DNA from: DSNY01 sp016861185
GTDB lineage: Bacteria > Pseudomonadota > Gammaproteobacteria > Burkholderiales > Burkholderiaceae_F
NCBI GenBank assembly: GCA_030263275.1
Contig: SZOR01000002.1
Span: 44,598-108,597, forward strand
DNA: 64,000 bases
Direction: 5' to 3'
Positions 17,243-25,419 of the stretch are shown piece by piece (within the stretch, counting starts at the first letter, position 1; each line of letters opens with the position of its first letter). The translations under genes and the position numbers were made by a program. The notes under the pieces are model-generated. The model saw only the letters and a list, made by a program, of their open reading frames with translations. It searched no databases and had not been told where the DNA came from.

Positions 17243-17899
17243 TCAGCGCTCGAGCGCGTCGAACACGCGGTCGCGGATCGCGTCCACGCTGCCGACGCCG
17301 GAAACCTTGCGGTAGCGCGGCGCCGCCGGATCGCCGCTCGCGGCCCACTTCGCGTAGTAGTCGACCAGCACGCTGGTCTGCGCGTGGTACACCTCGAGCC
17401 GCTTGCGCACGACGAGCTCGCGGTCGTCGTCGCGCTGGATCAGCGGCTCTCCGGTCGCGTCGTCGCGGTCGGCGACCTTGGGCGGGTTGAACTTGACGTG
17501 GTAGGTGCGGCCGCTCGCCAGATGCACGCGGCGGCCGCTCATGCGTTCGATGATGTCGGCGTCCGGCACGTCGATCTCGAGCACCACGTCGACCTTGATG
17601 CCGGCCGTCTTCAGCGCATCGGCCTGCGGAATCGTGCGCGGAAACCCGTCGAACAGATAGCCCGCCGCGCAGTCGGGTTCCTTCAACCGCTCCTTGACCA
17701 GCCCGACGATGATGTCGTCGGACACGAGCTGGCCCGCGTCCATCACCTTCTTCGCCGCGAGCCCGAGCGGCGTTCCCGCCTTGACCGCCGCACGCAGCAT
17801 GTCGCCGGTGGAGATCTGCGGAATGCCGTAGCGCTCCGTGATGAACGCCGCCTGGGTGCCTTTGCCGGCACCCGGTGGTCCGAGCAGTATGACTCGCAT
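17243..17899 (-). CDS. adk: Adenylate kinase
   Basis: The protein has 218 aa, the usual length for the long (LID-containing) bacterial form. It interconverts AMP + ATP and 2 ADP in the cytoplasm. The P-loop GPPGAGKGT is at residues 7-15, followed by the AMP-binding TGDMLR and the DGFPRT motif. The LID starts at RRVHLASGRTYHVKFNPP and lacks zinc cysteines, as is normal for Gram-negative enzymes. It usually follows kdsB directly in Burkholderiales; here a solute-binding protein and about 330 bp of repeat-rich DNA lie between them. Confidence 0.98.
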   Translation of the reverse strand: MRVILLGPPGAGKGTQAAFITERYGIPQISTGDMLRAAVKAGTPLGLAAKKVMDAGQLVSDDIIVGLVKERLKEPDCAAGYLFDGFPRTIPQADALKTAGIKVDVVLEIDVPDADIIERMSGRRVHLASGRTYHVKFNPPKVADRDDATGEPLIQRDDDRELVVRKRLEVYHAQTSVLVDYYAKWAASGDPAAPRYRKVSGVGSVDAIRDRVFDALER

Positions 17900-18228
17900 C
17901 CCCCGTTGTTCCCTGCGCGCTTCTTCTGGCTGTCGACGCGATCGAAGATCCGGCCGACAGGACGGCGGATTCTAGCGGCAAAGGCTCGCACCCCAGCGCG
18001 GTGCGCTGCAGTTGCACTTGCGCGAGCGCAAGCGATTCGTAGCTTGCGCTCGCTGCGAGTCAGCTTCGCGTAAGCAATCCGCGCTGGGCAGTGCCTCTCC
18101 CTCTCGCGCCGCAGGGGGAGAGGGTGGGGTGAGCGGTCATTCGAGGTTCAGTACGTTGTGTCTCCGGCCGCGGCTGCGCCGCTTGACCGCGCGCTGCGCA
18201 GCCAGCCTGCGACGCAATCGGCTTCGAG
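17900..18228. other. Repeat-rich intergenic region between the solute-binding protein and adk
   Basis: This stretch of 329 bp has no supported gene. It holds a short hairpin (CTTGCGC/GCGCAAG, about 18015-18030), a G/C-asymmetric repeat-like block (about 18094-18135), and a run of GC-rich inverted words. At 18137-18160 a minus-strand stretch encodes HNVLNLE then a stop, echoing the DNWLNLE near the C-terminus of the neighbouring solute-binding protein. The adk promoter should lie near 17900-17990 but no clear hexamers were seen. Confidence 0.5.
18094..18135. repeat. CCCTCTC...GAGAGGG-type intergenic repeat (degenerate)
   Basis: The block CTCTCCCTCTCGCG...GGGGGAGAGGGTGGGGTGAG has the look of a widespread proteobacterial intergenic palindrome in which CCCTCTC pairs with GAGAGGG across a short GC loop. 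Only one copy is seen in this window, so its repeat nature is inferred from resemblance. Confidence 0.4.
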
Positions 18229-18251
18229 TCAGTCCATTCGGACTGACTCGA
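18224..18251. repeat. Perfect 12-bp hairpin spanning the stop codon of the solute-binding protein
   Basis: The arms TCGAGTCAGTCC (18224-18235) and GGACTGACTCGA (18240-18251) are exact complements around an ATTC loop. The minus-strand TGA stop (18231-18229) lies inside the distal arm. No T-tract follows on either side, so it is not a classical terminator; it could protect the mRNA 3' end. Confidence 0.7.
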
Positions 18252-19809
18252 GATTCAGCCAATTGTCGGCGCGGTGCACGACGTGAACGTTGCTGCGCAT
18301 CGCCCACGGGATCATCTGCCGGTGCAGCGGCACATGGTGCACCTGCGCGTTGTGCTCGGCCAGCGCCTGCCGGATCAGCTCGCGCCGCTTCTCCGCGTTC
18401 ATCTCCACGCCGGCGGCATCGATCAGCGCATCGAGCTTCGGGTTTGCATAGCGGCCGTAGTTGAAGCCGCCGTTGCCGGTCTTGTCGTCCTTCGAACGCA
18501 GAACCGGCCACAGCGTGGTCTGCGCGTCGGTGATCGCGCCGCCCCAGCCGAGCATGTAGAAGCTGGTGTCGTACTTCTCCAGCTTCGGAAAGTAGGTGGC
18601 GCGCGGCATCGCCGTGACCCTTGTCGCGATGCCGACCCGGGTCAGCATCGCCGCCACTGCGATACAGATCTCCTCGTCGTTGATGTAGCGGTTGTTCGGG
18701 CAGTCGAGCGTGACCTCGAAGCCGTTCGGGTAGCCGGCGTCGGCCAGCAGTTGGCGCGCGCGCTGCGGGTCGAACGACAGGCGGCGCTCTGCCTCCGGGT
18801 TCGACGCCAGGATCGACGGCGTGATGCCGCCGGTAGGCAGCGCCGAGCCGCGCATCGTGCGCGTGCGGATCGCTTCGATGTCGATCGCGTGATACACGGC
18901 CTGCCGCACGCGCACGTCCTTGAACGGGTTGCGGCCCTTGACGTTCGAGTACAGCAATTCGTCGCGGTGTTGGTCGAAGCCGAAGAACACGACGCGGTTC
19001 TCCTGTCCGCGGACGACCTTCGTGTCCTTGTTGTTCTCGAACCGCGCGAGATCCTGCGGGGGCGGGTCGAGCACGAAGTCGATCTGACCGCCGAGCAGTG
19101 CCGCGGTGCGGGTGGCGTCGGCGCTCACCTGCGTGTAGACGACCTCGGTCACGTTGCCCGGCGCGCGCCCCTCCTTGATGCCCCACCAGTCGGGATTGCG
19201 CTTCAGCACGGTCTTCACGCCCGGCTCGCGCGACACGAGGATCCATGGGCCGGTGCCGTTGGCGTTGCGCGACGCGTAGGTCTCCTCCTTGGCCTTGAAG
19301 TCGAGCGGCCGCTCGACCTTGTACTTCTCCGCCCAGGCCTTGCTCATGACGAACACCGTGGTCGCGTGCTCGAGCGTGATCGGATTGGGCCGCTCCTGAA
19401 CGAACTCGACGGTGTAGTCGTCCACTTTGCGCGGCTTGCCGACCGCGTTCGCGTACTGCCGGATCTGCGAATTCGGGTGCTGCGCGCGCTCGAAACTGAA
19501 CACGACGTCGTCGGCGGTGAACGGCGAGCCGTCGTGGAACCTGACGCCGCGCCTCAGGGTGAATCGCCACGTCGTCGGATTGACCTGTTCCCACGAGATC
19601 GCCAGCCCGGGTACGAGCTTCAGCGTGTTGTCGCGCATGACCAACGTGTCGTGCACCGCCTGCGCAAACATGTTGGTGAAGCTCTCGTTCTGCGAATAGG
19701 GGTCGGCGGTCTGCGGATCGCCCTGCGAGGCGAAGCGCAGTGTCTTGCCGCCCGCGGCGCCGCAGGCGAGCGCCGCGGCGAGCGCGGCGACGGCCATCAG
19801 TCGCTTCAT
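18229..19809 (-). CDS. Orphan ABC-transporter substrate-binding protein, family 5 (peptide/DppA-OppA type)
   Basis: The protein has 526 aa. The ATG at 19809 has GAGGAGGACAG upstream. An N-terminal signal (MKRLMAVAALAAALACG) gives export; the Cys is not in a classical lipobox. The mature part follows the SBP_bac_5 pattern: TLRFASQGDPQTADPY, LVPGLAISWEQVNPTTWRF, RRGVRFHDGSPFTADDVVFS, FKDVRVRQAVYHAID and the NGTGPW region. Such proteins bind oligopeptides, dipeptides, nickel or similar ligands in the periplasm. No permease or ATPase gene is nearby. It sits 32 bp after kdsB, inside an order (kdsB-adk) that normally lacks it, so it probably joined the operon by insertion. Confidence 0.92.
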   Translation of the reverse strand: MKRLMAVAALAAALACGAAGGKTLRFASQGDPQTADPYSQNESFTNMFAQAVHDTLVMRDNTLKLVPGLAISWEQVNPTTWRFTLRRGVRFHDGSPFTADDVVFSFERAQHPNSQIRQYANAVGKPRKVDDYTVEFVQERPNPITLEHATTVFVMSKAWAEKYKVERPLDFKAKEETYASRNANGTGPWILVSREPGVKTVLKRNPDWWGIKEGRAPGNVTEVVYTQVSADATRTAALLGGQIDFVLDPPPQDLARFENNKDTKVVRGQENRVVFFGFDQHRDELLYSNVKGRNPFKDVRVRQAVYHAIDIEAIRTRTMRGSALPTGGITPSILASNPEAERRLSFDPQRARQLLADAGYPNGFEVTLDCPNNRYINDEEICIAVAAMLTRVGIATRVTAMPRATYFPKLEKYDTSFYMLGWGGAITDAQTTLWPVLRSKDDKTGNGGFNYGRYANPKLDALIDAAGVEMNAEKRRELIRQALAEHNAQVHHVPLHRQMIPWAMRSNVHVVHRADNWLNLESVRMD

Positions 19810-19841
19810 CTTCTGTCCTCCTCCTGGAAGAGGCGGGCAGT

Positions 19842-20615
19842 CTAACTTCGCCCGTGTATGGCGGCGCGCGCGCGTTCGAGATCCTCGGGCGTGTCCACCC
19901 CCGGCGGCAGCGCCCCCGCAAGCATGAGCACCGCGATGCGGTAGCCGTGCGCGAGCGCGCGCAACTGCTCGAGGCTCTCGAACACTTCGAGCGGATCGCG
20001 CGCGAGCTTCGGGTAGGCGCGCAGGAAGGCGGCCCGATAGGCATACAGCCCGACGTGCCGCAGGGCGGGCAGCCCGGCGGGCAGCGCGGAGCGATCGGCC
20101 GCGAACGCGTCGCGCGCCCACGGGATCGGCGCGCGCGAAAAGAGCAGCGCGCGGCCCGCCCGGTCGACGACGACCTTGACGACGCTCGGGCTGAAGAACT
20201 CGGCCGCGTCGTGCAGCGGATGCGCGGCCGTGGCGATCGCGCAGTCCGGCTGCCGCACGAGCAGCGCGGCCACGTCGGCGATCACCGCCGGCGGGATCAG
20301 CGGCTCGTCGCCTTGCACGTTGACGACGATCGCGTCGTCGGCCAGATCGAGCAGCGCGCAGGCTTCGGCGAGGCGGTCTGTACCGGTCGGGTGGTCGGGC
20401 GACGTCAGTACGGCCTCGACGCCGTGCGCGCGGCAGGCGGCGGCGATCTCTTCGCCGTCGGCCGCGACGACGACCAGCCGCGCGCCGGCGGCGGCCGCCC
20501 GCTGCGCGACGCGGACGACCATCGGCGCGCCGCCGAGATCGGCGAGCGGCTTGCGCGGCAGCCGCGTCGACGCCAGCCGCGCCGGCACGATAGCGACGAA
20601 CGGCGGGACGCTCAT
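19842..20615 (-). CDS. kdsB: 3-deoxy-manno-octulosonate cytidylyltransferase
   Basis: The protein has 257 aa. It makes CMP-Kdo from CTP and Kdo for the lipopolysaccharide inner core, in the cytoplasm. The nucleotide-binding start FVAIVPARLASTRLPRKPL and the family motifs TSPDHPTGTDRLAEA, NVQGDEPLI and RHVGLYAYR are all present. It follows the Trm112-like gene by 31 bp in the same unit as lpxK, so two LPS-assembly enzymes are co-transcribed. Confidence 0.97.
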   Translation of the reverse strand: MSVPPFVAIVPARLASTRLPRKPLADLGGAPMVVRVAQRAAAAGARLVVVAADGEEIAAACRAHGVEAVLTSPDHPTGTDRLAEACALLDLADDAIVVNVQGDEPLIPPAVIADVAALLVRQPDCAIATAAHPLHDAAEFFSPSVVKVVVDRAGRALLFSRAPIPWARDAFAADRSALPAGLPALRHVGLYAYRAAFLRAYPKLARDPLEVFESLEQLRALAHGYRIAVLMLAGALPPGVDTPEDLERARAAIHGRS

Positions 20616-20646
20616 CGACGCGGGGCCGACCGGAGCCGCAGCGCCG

Positions 20647-20829
20647 TCACTTCGATGGCGCCGGCTCGTCGAGCCGGCGCGCCTCGCTCTCCAGCATCAC
20701 CGGGATGCCGTCGCGGATCGGATAGGCCAGTCCCGCCGAGCGCGAGATCAGCTCCTGCCGCGCCTTGTCGTACTCGAGCGGGCCCTTGGTGACCGGACAA
20801 ACGAGGATTTCAAGCAGTCGGTGATCCAT
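20647..20829 (-). CDS. Trm112/YcaR-family small protein
   Basis: The protein has 60 aa and matches the short YcaR-type proteins found between lpxK and kdsB in many proteobacteria: MDHRLLEILVCPVTKG, then a conserved YPIRDGIPVML. Only one of the cysteines common in the family remains (Cys11), so zinc binding is doubtful. Its start overlaps the end of lpxK by 20 bp, which indicates translational coupling. The function of this bacterial family is not settled. Confidence 0.9.
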   Translation of the reverse strand: MDHRLLEILVCPVTKGPLEYDKARQELISRSAGLAYPIRDGIPVMLESEARRLDEPAPSK

Positions 20830-21925
20830 CGGCAGCCTTCGCCTTGCTGAACTCGTCCGCGCGCTGTGCGGGCGCCTCGTCCGCGTGCGCGGCCGCGCGG
20901 ATGCGTCGTTCGATCAGATCGATCAGTGCGGCGTGCACCGTCGCCTGCAGCGGCACCACGCAGATGCGGCCATCGGCCGCGAGCGCCGGATTGCCGCGGC
21001 ATTTTACGGCGTCCTTCTCGGTGATCAGCGCGCAGTCGAAGCGGCGGTTGGCAAACGGGTTGGCGGCGTAGTCGTAGTGGTCGGGCAGCGGCAGCTCGTC
21101 GAATTGCAGCCCGTGCGCGCGCAGCATCGCGAAGAACCGGTCGGGCATGCCGATGCCGGCGGCGGCGAGCAGGCGCACGCCCTTGTCGCGCTGCTCGCGC
21201 GCAAGCTCTGGCAGTTCGACCCTGCGCGACGGATCCTTCAGCGCGTAGACGGTGCCGAGCTGCGTTCGCATGAAGAAGTGCGGCGAATAGATGCGTACCG
21301 GCAAGATGTCGCCGTGGAAGACGACGGCACTCACCTCCTGCAGCCGCTCGGGCGGGTCGCGCAACGGGCCGGCGGGCAGGAGCCATCCGTTGCCCAGCCC
21401 GCGGTAGTGGATCACCGCAATCTCCACGTCGCGCGCGAGCCGACGGTGCTGCAGGCCGTCGTCGGTGACGATCACGTCGACGCGCGGGTGCAGGTTGCGC
21501 AGCAGCTTCGCGGCGGCGACGCGATCGCGACCGACCGCCACCGGAACGCCGGTGGCATTGGCCATCAGCAGCGGCTCGTCGCCGAAGTCGCGCGCCGCGC
21601 CACGCGGATCGACTTCGCGCGGCTCACCGACGGCCGCGCCGTAGCCACGAGCGACGATGCCCGGGTGCCAGCCGCGCGTCTTCAGCGCGCGCACGATCTC
21701 GATCACGAGGGGCGTCTTGCCGGTGCCGCCGACATACAGATTGCCGACCACGACGACGGGCACGCCGATGCCATGCGGCCGCGCGAGCCCGCTGCGGTAG
21801 CGCCAGACATCGAGGCCGCGCCAGGCGCGATGCGCGATCGCCAGCGGATAGAGCAGTCGCGCGCCGAAGCCGCGCTTCTGCCACAGGCGGAGCAGCGCTT
21901 GCTGCAGACGCGCGCGCAGGGTCAT
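20810..21925 (-). CDS. lpxK: Tetraacyldisaccharide 4'-kinase
   Basis: The protein has 371 aa, somewhat longer than the usual 320-345 because of an Ala-rich C-terminal tail that runs into the next gene. It phosphorylates the 4' position of the lipid A precursor at the inner membrane. The P-loop VVVGNLYVGGTGKTP is at about residues 58-72, followed by VARGYG, the conserved DEPLL, and TDDGLQHRRL. It starts 11 bp after exbD. Confidence 0.96.
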   Translation of the reverse strand: MTLRARLQQALLRLWQKRGFGARLLYPLAIAHRAWRGLDVWRYRSGLARPHGIGVPVVVVGNLYVGGTGKTPLVIEIVRALKTRGWHPGIVARGYGAAVGEPREVDPRGAARDFGDEPLLMANATGVPVAVGRDRVAAAKLLRNLHPRVDVIVTDDGLQHRRLARDVEIAVIHYRGLGNGWLLPAGPLRDPPERLQEVSAVVFHGDILPVRIYSPHFFMRTQLGTVYALKDPSRRVELPELAREQRDKGVRLLAAAGIGMPDRFFAMLRAHGLQFDELPLPDHYDYAANPFANRRFDCALITEKDAVKCRGNPALAADGRICVVPLQATVHAALIDLIERRIRAAAHADEAPAQRADEFSKAKAADGSPTA

Positions 21926-21936
21926 GGCCCGCGCGC

Positions 21937-22365
21937 CTACTTGCCCGCAGCCGCGGACTGCCGCTGGGTGGCGAAGCTGATGCGCGCCAAGCCGGCGAGC
22001 CGCGCGGCTTCCATCACGTTGATCACCGACTGGTGCGGCGCCTGCGCGTCGGCGTTGATGACCAGCAGCGGGTTGTCGCGCCCCTTGGCCGCGCGCTGCA
22101 GGAATTCGGCGAAGGCGGCGGCGTCGGTGAACGGCGTCAGCGCGCGGTCGATCGCCACGCGGCCGTCGGCCGTGATGCCGATCTGGATCTCGTTCGGCCG
22201 GTTCTGGGTCTTGGCGGCATCGGCGCGCGGCAGCTCGATCTGCAGCTCGGCGAAACGGGCATAGGTCGTGCTGACCGCGAGGAAGATCAGCACGATCAGC
22301 ATCACGTCGATCAGAGGAATCAGATTCATCTCCGGTTCCTCGTCCAGCGGGCGGCGAAAGCGCAT
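21937..22365 (-). CDS. exbD: ExbD/TolR-family biopolymer transport protein
   Basis: The protein has 142 aa: a short cytoplasmic start, one membrane helix (about residues 14-32) carrying the essential proton-relay Asp at residue 20 in LIPLIDVMLIVLIF, and a periplasmic domain. With ExbB it forms a proton-driven motor that energises TonB-type outer-membrane transport or a similar process. Its ATG overlaps the exbB stop (ATGA). No tonB or receptor gene is nearby; in Burkholderiales this exbBD pair next to lpxK is a standard arrangement. Confidence 0.93.
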   Translation of the reverse strand: MRFRRPLDEEPEMNLIPLIDVMLIVLIFLAVSTTYARFAELQIELPRADAAKTQNRPNEIQIGITADGRVAIDRALTPFTDAAAFAEFLQRAAKGRDNPLLVINADAQAPHQSVINVMEAARLAGLARISFATQRQSAAAGK

Positions 22366-22982
22366 CAGCCGCCCCGGCCCATCAGCCGCTCGTTGTACAG
22401 CGTGTCGAGCAGGCGCTGCGCCTGGTCCTCCATGTCGACCAGCATGTCCTCGACGCGCGTGCGGAAGTGGCGGTAGAACAGCACCGCGGGCACGGCGACG
22501 ATGATGCCGAAGGCCGTGCAGTACAGCGCGATCGAGATGCCGTGCGCGAGTTGCTGCGGGCTCGAACCCGCCTGCTGCGAGGCGAAGATCTCGATCATGC
22601 CGACGACGGTCCCGAGCAGGCCGAGCAGCGGCGCGATCGATCCGATCGAGCCGAGCAGCGTCAGGTAGCGCGACAGGTCGTGCGCGACGTGGCTGCCGGC
22701 GTTGGCGACCGCCTCGCCGGCGATGTCGCGCGGGGCGCGCTCGTTGCGCAGCGCCGCCGCGAGCACGCGGCCGAGCGGCGAGTTCTGCTCGAGCTTGGCG
22801 ATCACCTCGGGGGTGACCTGGCGCCTGGCGTGCAGCGACAAGACGTCCTGCAGCAGCGTGGCCGGGACGATGCGGGGGCGGCGCAACGAAGCGCTGCGCT
22901 CGATGATCAGCGCGAGCGCGATGATCGAGGCGATGATGAGCGGCCAGATCGGCCAGCCGATGGCTTGTACGATCGCGAACAA
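22365..22982 (-). CDS. exbB: ExbB/TolQ/MotA-family proton-channel protein
   Basis: The protein has 205 aa if translation starts at the TTG at 22982, which has GGAAGGA 9 nt upstream and gives an N-terminus FAIVQAIGWPIWPLI that enters the first membrane helix directly, as in the family. A longer ATG start at 23108 would add 42 residues of unlikely composition. There are three membrane helices; the conserved C-terminal pair contains GSIGSIAPLLGLLGTVVGMI. It is the first gene of the exbB-exbD-lpxK-Trm112-kdsB unit and is divergent from xseA. Confidence 0.92.
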   Translation of the reverse strand: MFAIVQAIGWPIWPLIIASIIALALIIERSASLRRPRIVPATLLQDVLSLHARRQVTPEVIAKLEQNSPLGRVLAAALRNERAPRDIAGEAVANAGSHVAHDLSRYLTLLGSIGSIAPLLGLLGTVVGMIEIFASQQAGSSPQQLAHGISIALYCTAFGIIVAVPAVLFYRHFRTRVEDMLVDMEDQAQRLLDTLYNERLMGRGG

Positions 22983-23057
22983 GAGCGACGTCCTTCCCGA
23001 TGCGGGTGCTGCAAAGAAAGGGCGCAGTTTAGTGGCTCGGAAATCGCGGGCAAATTT

Positions 23058-23072
23058 CCACAGAATCTGTGG
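23058..23072. promoter_or_regulatory. Palindrome CCACAGA-A-TCTGTGG in the exbB/xseA divergent region
   Basis: This perfect 7+1+7 palindrome is followed by ACAAC, so it also contains TGTGGACAA, one base from a reverse DnaA-box-like word. It lies 76 bp upstream of the exbB TTG and about 200 bp upstream of xseA. It may be an operator; no known family consensus was matched. Confidence 0.4.
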
Positions 23073-23167
23073 ACAACTATGTGAACAAGCCGTGCCCATG
23101 CGCGGCAAACCCGCGTCGCCACGCGCTTTCGGTGGCTTGCACGCTCGCTGAGCAGGGAGAAAAACGC

Positions 23168-23284
23168 ATGCAAATCAAAGTCTTGTCCAAAAAGACGAGA
23201 TGTACCTGCCGGGTGCGCGGGATGCGGCCGGCCACGGCGTGGCTGTGTGGACAGGTTCGGCCCGGAAACCCGCATGGCGCTTGA
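23168..23284 (+). CDS. Possible 38-aa leader peptide overlapping the xseA start
   Basis: This short ORF opens at an ATG with AGGGAGA 6-7 nt upstream, a better ribosome site than that of xseA itself. It encodes MQIKVLSKKTRCTCRVRG and then a Pro/Gly-rich end with three Cys in total. Its TGA (23282-23284) lies 8 nt inside xseA in another frame, an arrangement suited to translational coupling. Coding status is unproven, since the sequence has no recognisable homolog. Confidence 0.3.
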   Translation: MQIKVLSKKTRCTCRVRGMRPATAWLCGQVRPGNPHGA

Positions 23285-24623
23285 ATCCGGCGAAGAGAAT
23301 CCAGCAACGGCGCGGGAAGCGCTGACGGTTTCCCTGCTTAACCGCGCCGTTGCTGGGCTGCTTGCGCGAGGTTTCCCGCTGGTGCGGGTTCGCGGGGAGA
23401 TCGCCAACTTCACGCGTGCCGCGAGCGGGCACTGGTATCTGACGCTCAAGGACGATGCCGCGCAGGTGCGCTGCGTGATGTTCCGTGGGCGCAATGCGCT
23501 GGTCGACTTTTCGCCGCGCGACGGCGACGCGGTGGAAGTGCTCGGGCAGGTCGGCCTGTACGAGCCGCGCGGCGAGTATCAGCTCACGCTCGAGTCGATG
23601 CGTCGCGCTGGGCAGGGCCGGCTGTTCGAGGAGTTCCTGCGCCTGAAAGCGCGGCTCGCCGCCGAGGGTCTGTTCGACGAGGCGCGCAAGCGCGCGTTGC
23701 CGCGGTTTCCGCGCGCAGTCGGCATCGTGACCTCGCTGCAGGCGGCCGCGTTGCGCGACGTGGTGACCACGCTCGTGCGGCGTGCGCCGTACCTGCGTCT
23801 GATCGTCTATCCGGTGCCGGTGCAGGGCGCCGGGGCGGGGGAACGCATCGCGGCAATGCTCAAGACCGCGAGCCGACGCGCCGAGGTCGACGCGCTGCTG
23901 CTGGTGCGCGGCGGCGGCTCGATCGAGGATCTGTGGGCGTTCAACGAGGAGGCGGTCGCGCGCGCGATCCGCGCATGCCGCGTTCCCGTGATCGTCGGCG
24001 TCGGCCACGAGTCGGACTTCACGATCGCCGACTTCGCCGCCGATCTGCGCGCGCCGACGCCGACCGCCGCGGCCGAACTGGTCGCTCCGGAACGCGACGC
24101 GCTGGTCGCGGCGCTCGACGAGCGCGCGGCCGCGCTGCGGCGACGGCTCGCGTCGGTCTTCGAGCGCGCGCAGCAGCGTCTGGACTACGCGCAGCGCGCG
24201 CTGGCCGCGCCGCGCGCACCGTTGCGCGGGCTCGAACTGCGCCTGTTTGAGCGCCGCACGCGTCTGGCGCGCGGCGCCGCCCGGATCGCGGATGCGCTGC
24301 GGGAACAGTTCGCCGGCGCGCTGCGCCGGTTCGCGCAGTCCCCGCCCGTGCCGCTGCGTGCGGCGCCGCGCGTGCAGGCGAACGCCGTGCGCCTGACTGC
24401 GGCCGCGACGGCGCGCCTGCACGGGGACCGTCTGAAGCTCGCGCGGCTCGACGCGCGGCTGCAGGCACTCGATCCGCTGGCCGTGCTGGCGCGCGGCTAC
24501 AGCGTCGTGCGCGACGCGTCCGGCCGCGTCCTGCGCGAAGGCCGCGGGCTCGCACGCGGCGAACGGCTCGACATCCGCTTCGCCGACGGCGGCGCGCGCG
24601 CACGCGTCGAGGACAGCTACTGA
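23274..24623 (+). CDS. xseA: Exodeoxyribonuclease VII large subunit
   Basis: The protein has 449 aa from the ATG at 23274 (a GTG at 23247 would add 9). It degrades single-stranded DNA together with XseB, in the cytoplasm. The N-terminal OB-fold (VRVRGEIANFTRAASGHWYLTLKD style, about residues 25-110) is followed by the catalytic core (PRFPRAVGIVTS, LLLVRGGGSIEDLWAFNEE, VIVGVGHESDFTIADFAAD, RAPTPTAAAEL). After that come a long Arg/Ala-rich helical region and the C-terminal DPLAVLARGYSVVRD. No xseB lies beside it, as is common in this group. Confidence 0.96.
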   Translation: MALESGEENPATAREALTVSLLNRAVAGLLARGFPLVRVRGEIANFTRAASGHWYLTLKDDAAQVRCVMFRGRNALVDFSPRDGDAVEVLGQVGLYEPRGEYQLTLESMRRAGQGRLFEEFLRLKARLAAEGLFDEARKRALPRFPRAVGIVTSLQAAALRDVVTTLVRRAPYLRLIVYPVPVQGAGAGERIAAMLKTASRRAEVDALLLVRGGGSIEDLWAFNEEAVARAIRACRVPVIVGVGHESDFTIADFAADLRAPTPTAAAELVAPERDALVAALDERAAALRRRLASVFERAQQRLDYAQRALAAPRAPLRGLELRLFERRTRLARGAARIADALREQFAGALRRFAQSPPVPLRAAPRVQANAVRLTAAATARLHGDRLKLARLDARLQALDPLAVLARGYSVVRDASGRVLREGRGLARGERLDIRFADGGARARVEDSY

Positions 24624-24746
24624 AGCGACGCGGCGCGCCGCGAATTCACTGGCGACCCTGTGCTAGATTCGCGGCCCTTACCGGGCGGCCGCAAGCAAGA
24701 CGCAGCACAAGCGCGGCCGCGTGTGTCCTTACGAGGAGAGTCGCAG

Positions 24747-25340
24747 ATGGGAGCCATCTTTCAATCGCTGGGCCGCACGGTGACGGCCGGCGTCGTCCTG
24801 CTCGTGATCATCGTGCTGCTGGCCGGCGCGTTGACGGGTCAGTACATCGCGATCGACATGGGATGGTCACGCTTCTTCATGCGTTGGCTGCACGTGCTGT
24901 CGGGCGTGATGTGGATCGGACTGCTGTGGTACTTCAACTTCGTGCAGATCCCGTCGATGCCGAAAATCCCCGACGAGCAGAAGCCGGCGGTCGGCAAGGT
25001 AATCGCGCCGGCCGCGCTGTTCTGGTTCCGCTGGGCGGCGCTCGCGACGGTCGTCACCGGCCTGTTGCTCGCGTGGATGAACGCCTATCTGCTGCAGGCG
25101 CTCGCGTTCACCAAGGGCGTGCATGCGATCGGCATCGGCATGTGGCTCGGGCTGATCATGGCCTTCAACGTCTGGTTCATCATCTGGCCGAACCAGAAGA
25201 AGGCGCTGGGCATCGTGCAGGTCGATGCCGACGCCAAGGCCAAGGCCGCACGTATGGCGATGCTGACCTCGCGCTTCAACACGATGCTGTCGATCCCGAT
25301 GCTGTACTGCATGGTCGCGCAGCAGAACGCCGGACTCTGA
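24747..25340 (+). CDS. Membrane protein of the urate oxidase N-terminal (PuuD-like) family
   Basis: The protein has 197 aa; the ATG at 24747 has ACGAGGAG upstream. About five membrane segments are present. The family pattern RWLHVLSGVMWIGLLWYFNF, together with a following PSMPKIP and the later WLGLIMAFNVWFIIWPNQK, matches the membrane domain found in PuuD urate hydroxylases. The cytochrome c domain that PuuD carries at its C-terminus is missing here, so urate oxidation is not established. Conserved His residues in the helices could hold haem or metal. It is a single gene followed by a terminator. Confidence 0.8.
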   Translation: MGAIFQSLGRTVTAGVVLLVIIVLLAGALTGQYIAIDMGWSRFFMRWLHVLSGVMWIGLLWYFNFVQIPSMPKIPDEQKPAVGKVIAPAALFWFRWAALATVVTGLLLAWMNAYLLQALAFTKGVHAIGIGMWLGLIMAFNVWFIIWPNQKKALGIVQVDADAKAKAARMAMLTSRFNTMLSIPMLYCMVAQQNAGL

Positions 25341-25364
25341 GGCGCAGCGCGACCCGGAAGTCGA

Positions 25365-25393
25365 AGAGGGGCCGGCAGGCCCCTCTTTTTCTT
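25365..25393 (+). terminator. Rho-independent terminator after the PuuD-like gene
   Basis: A 9-bp stem AGAGGGGCC/GGCCCCTCT with a GGCA loop is followed by TTTTTCTT. It lies 25 bp after the stop codon. Confidence 0.9.
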
Positions 25394-25419
25394 GATGGCC
25401 GGCGCGGCCGCAGCGCCGG

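Noticed and set aside
13320..17315. A 1331-codon plus-strand frame opposite hppA and adk
   Set aside because: Shadow frame of well-supported minus-strand genes; Arg/His/Asp-rich product without any family motif.
23069..23167. Extension of the short xseA leader ORF to the GTG at 23069
   Set aside because: It has no ribosome site and overlaps the palindrome; the ATG at 23168 is the only plausible start if the ORF is real.
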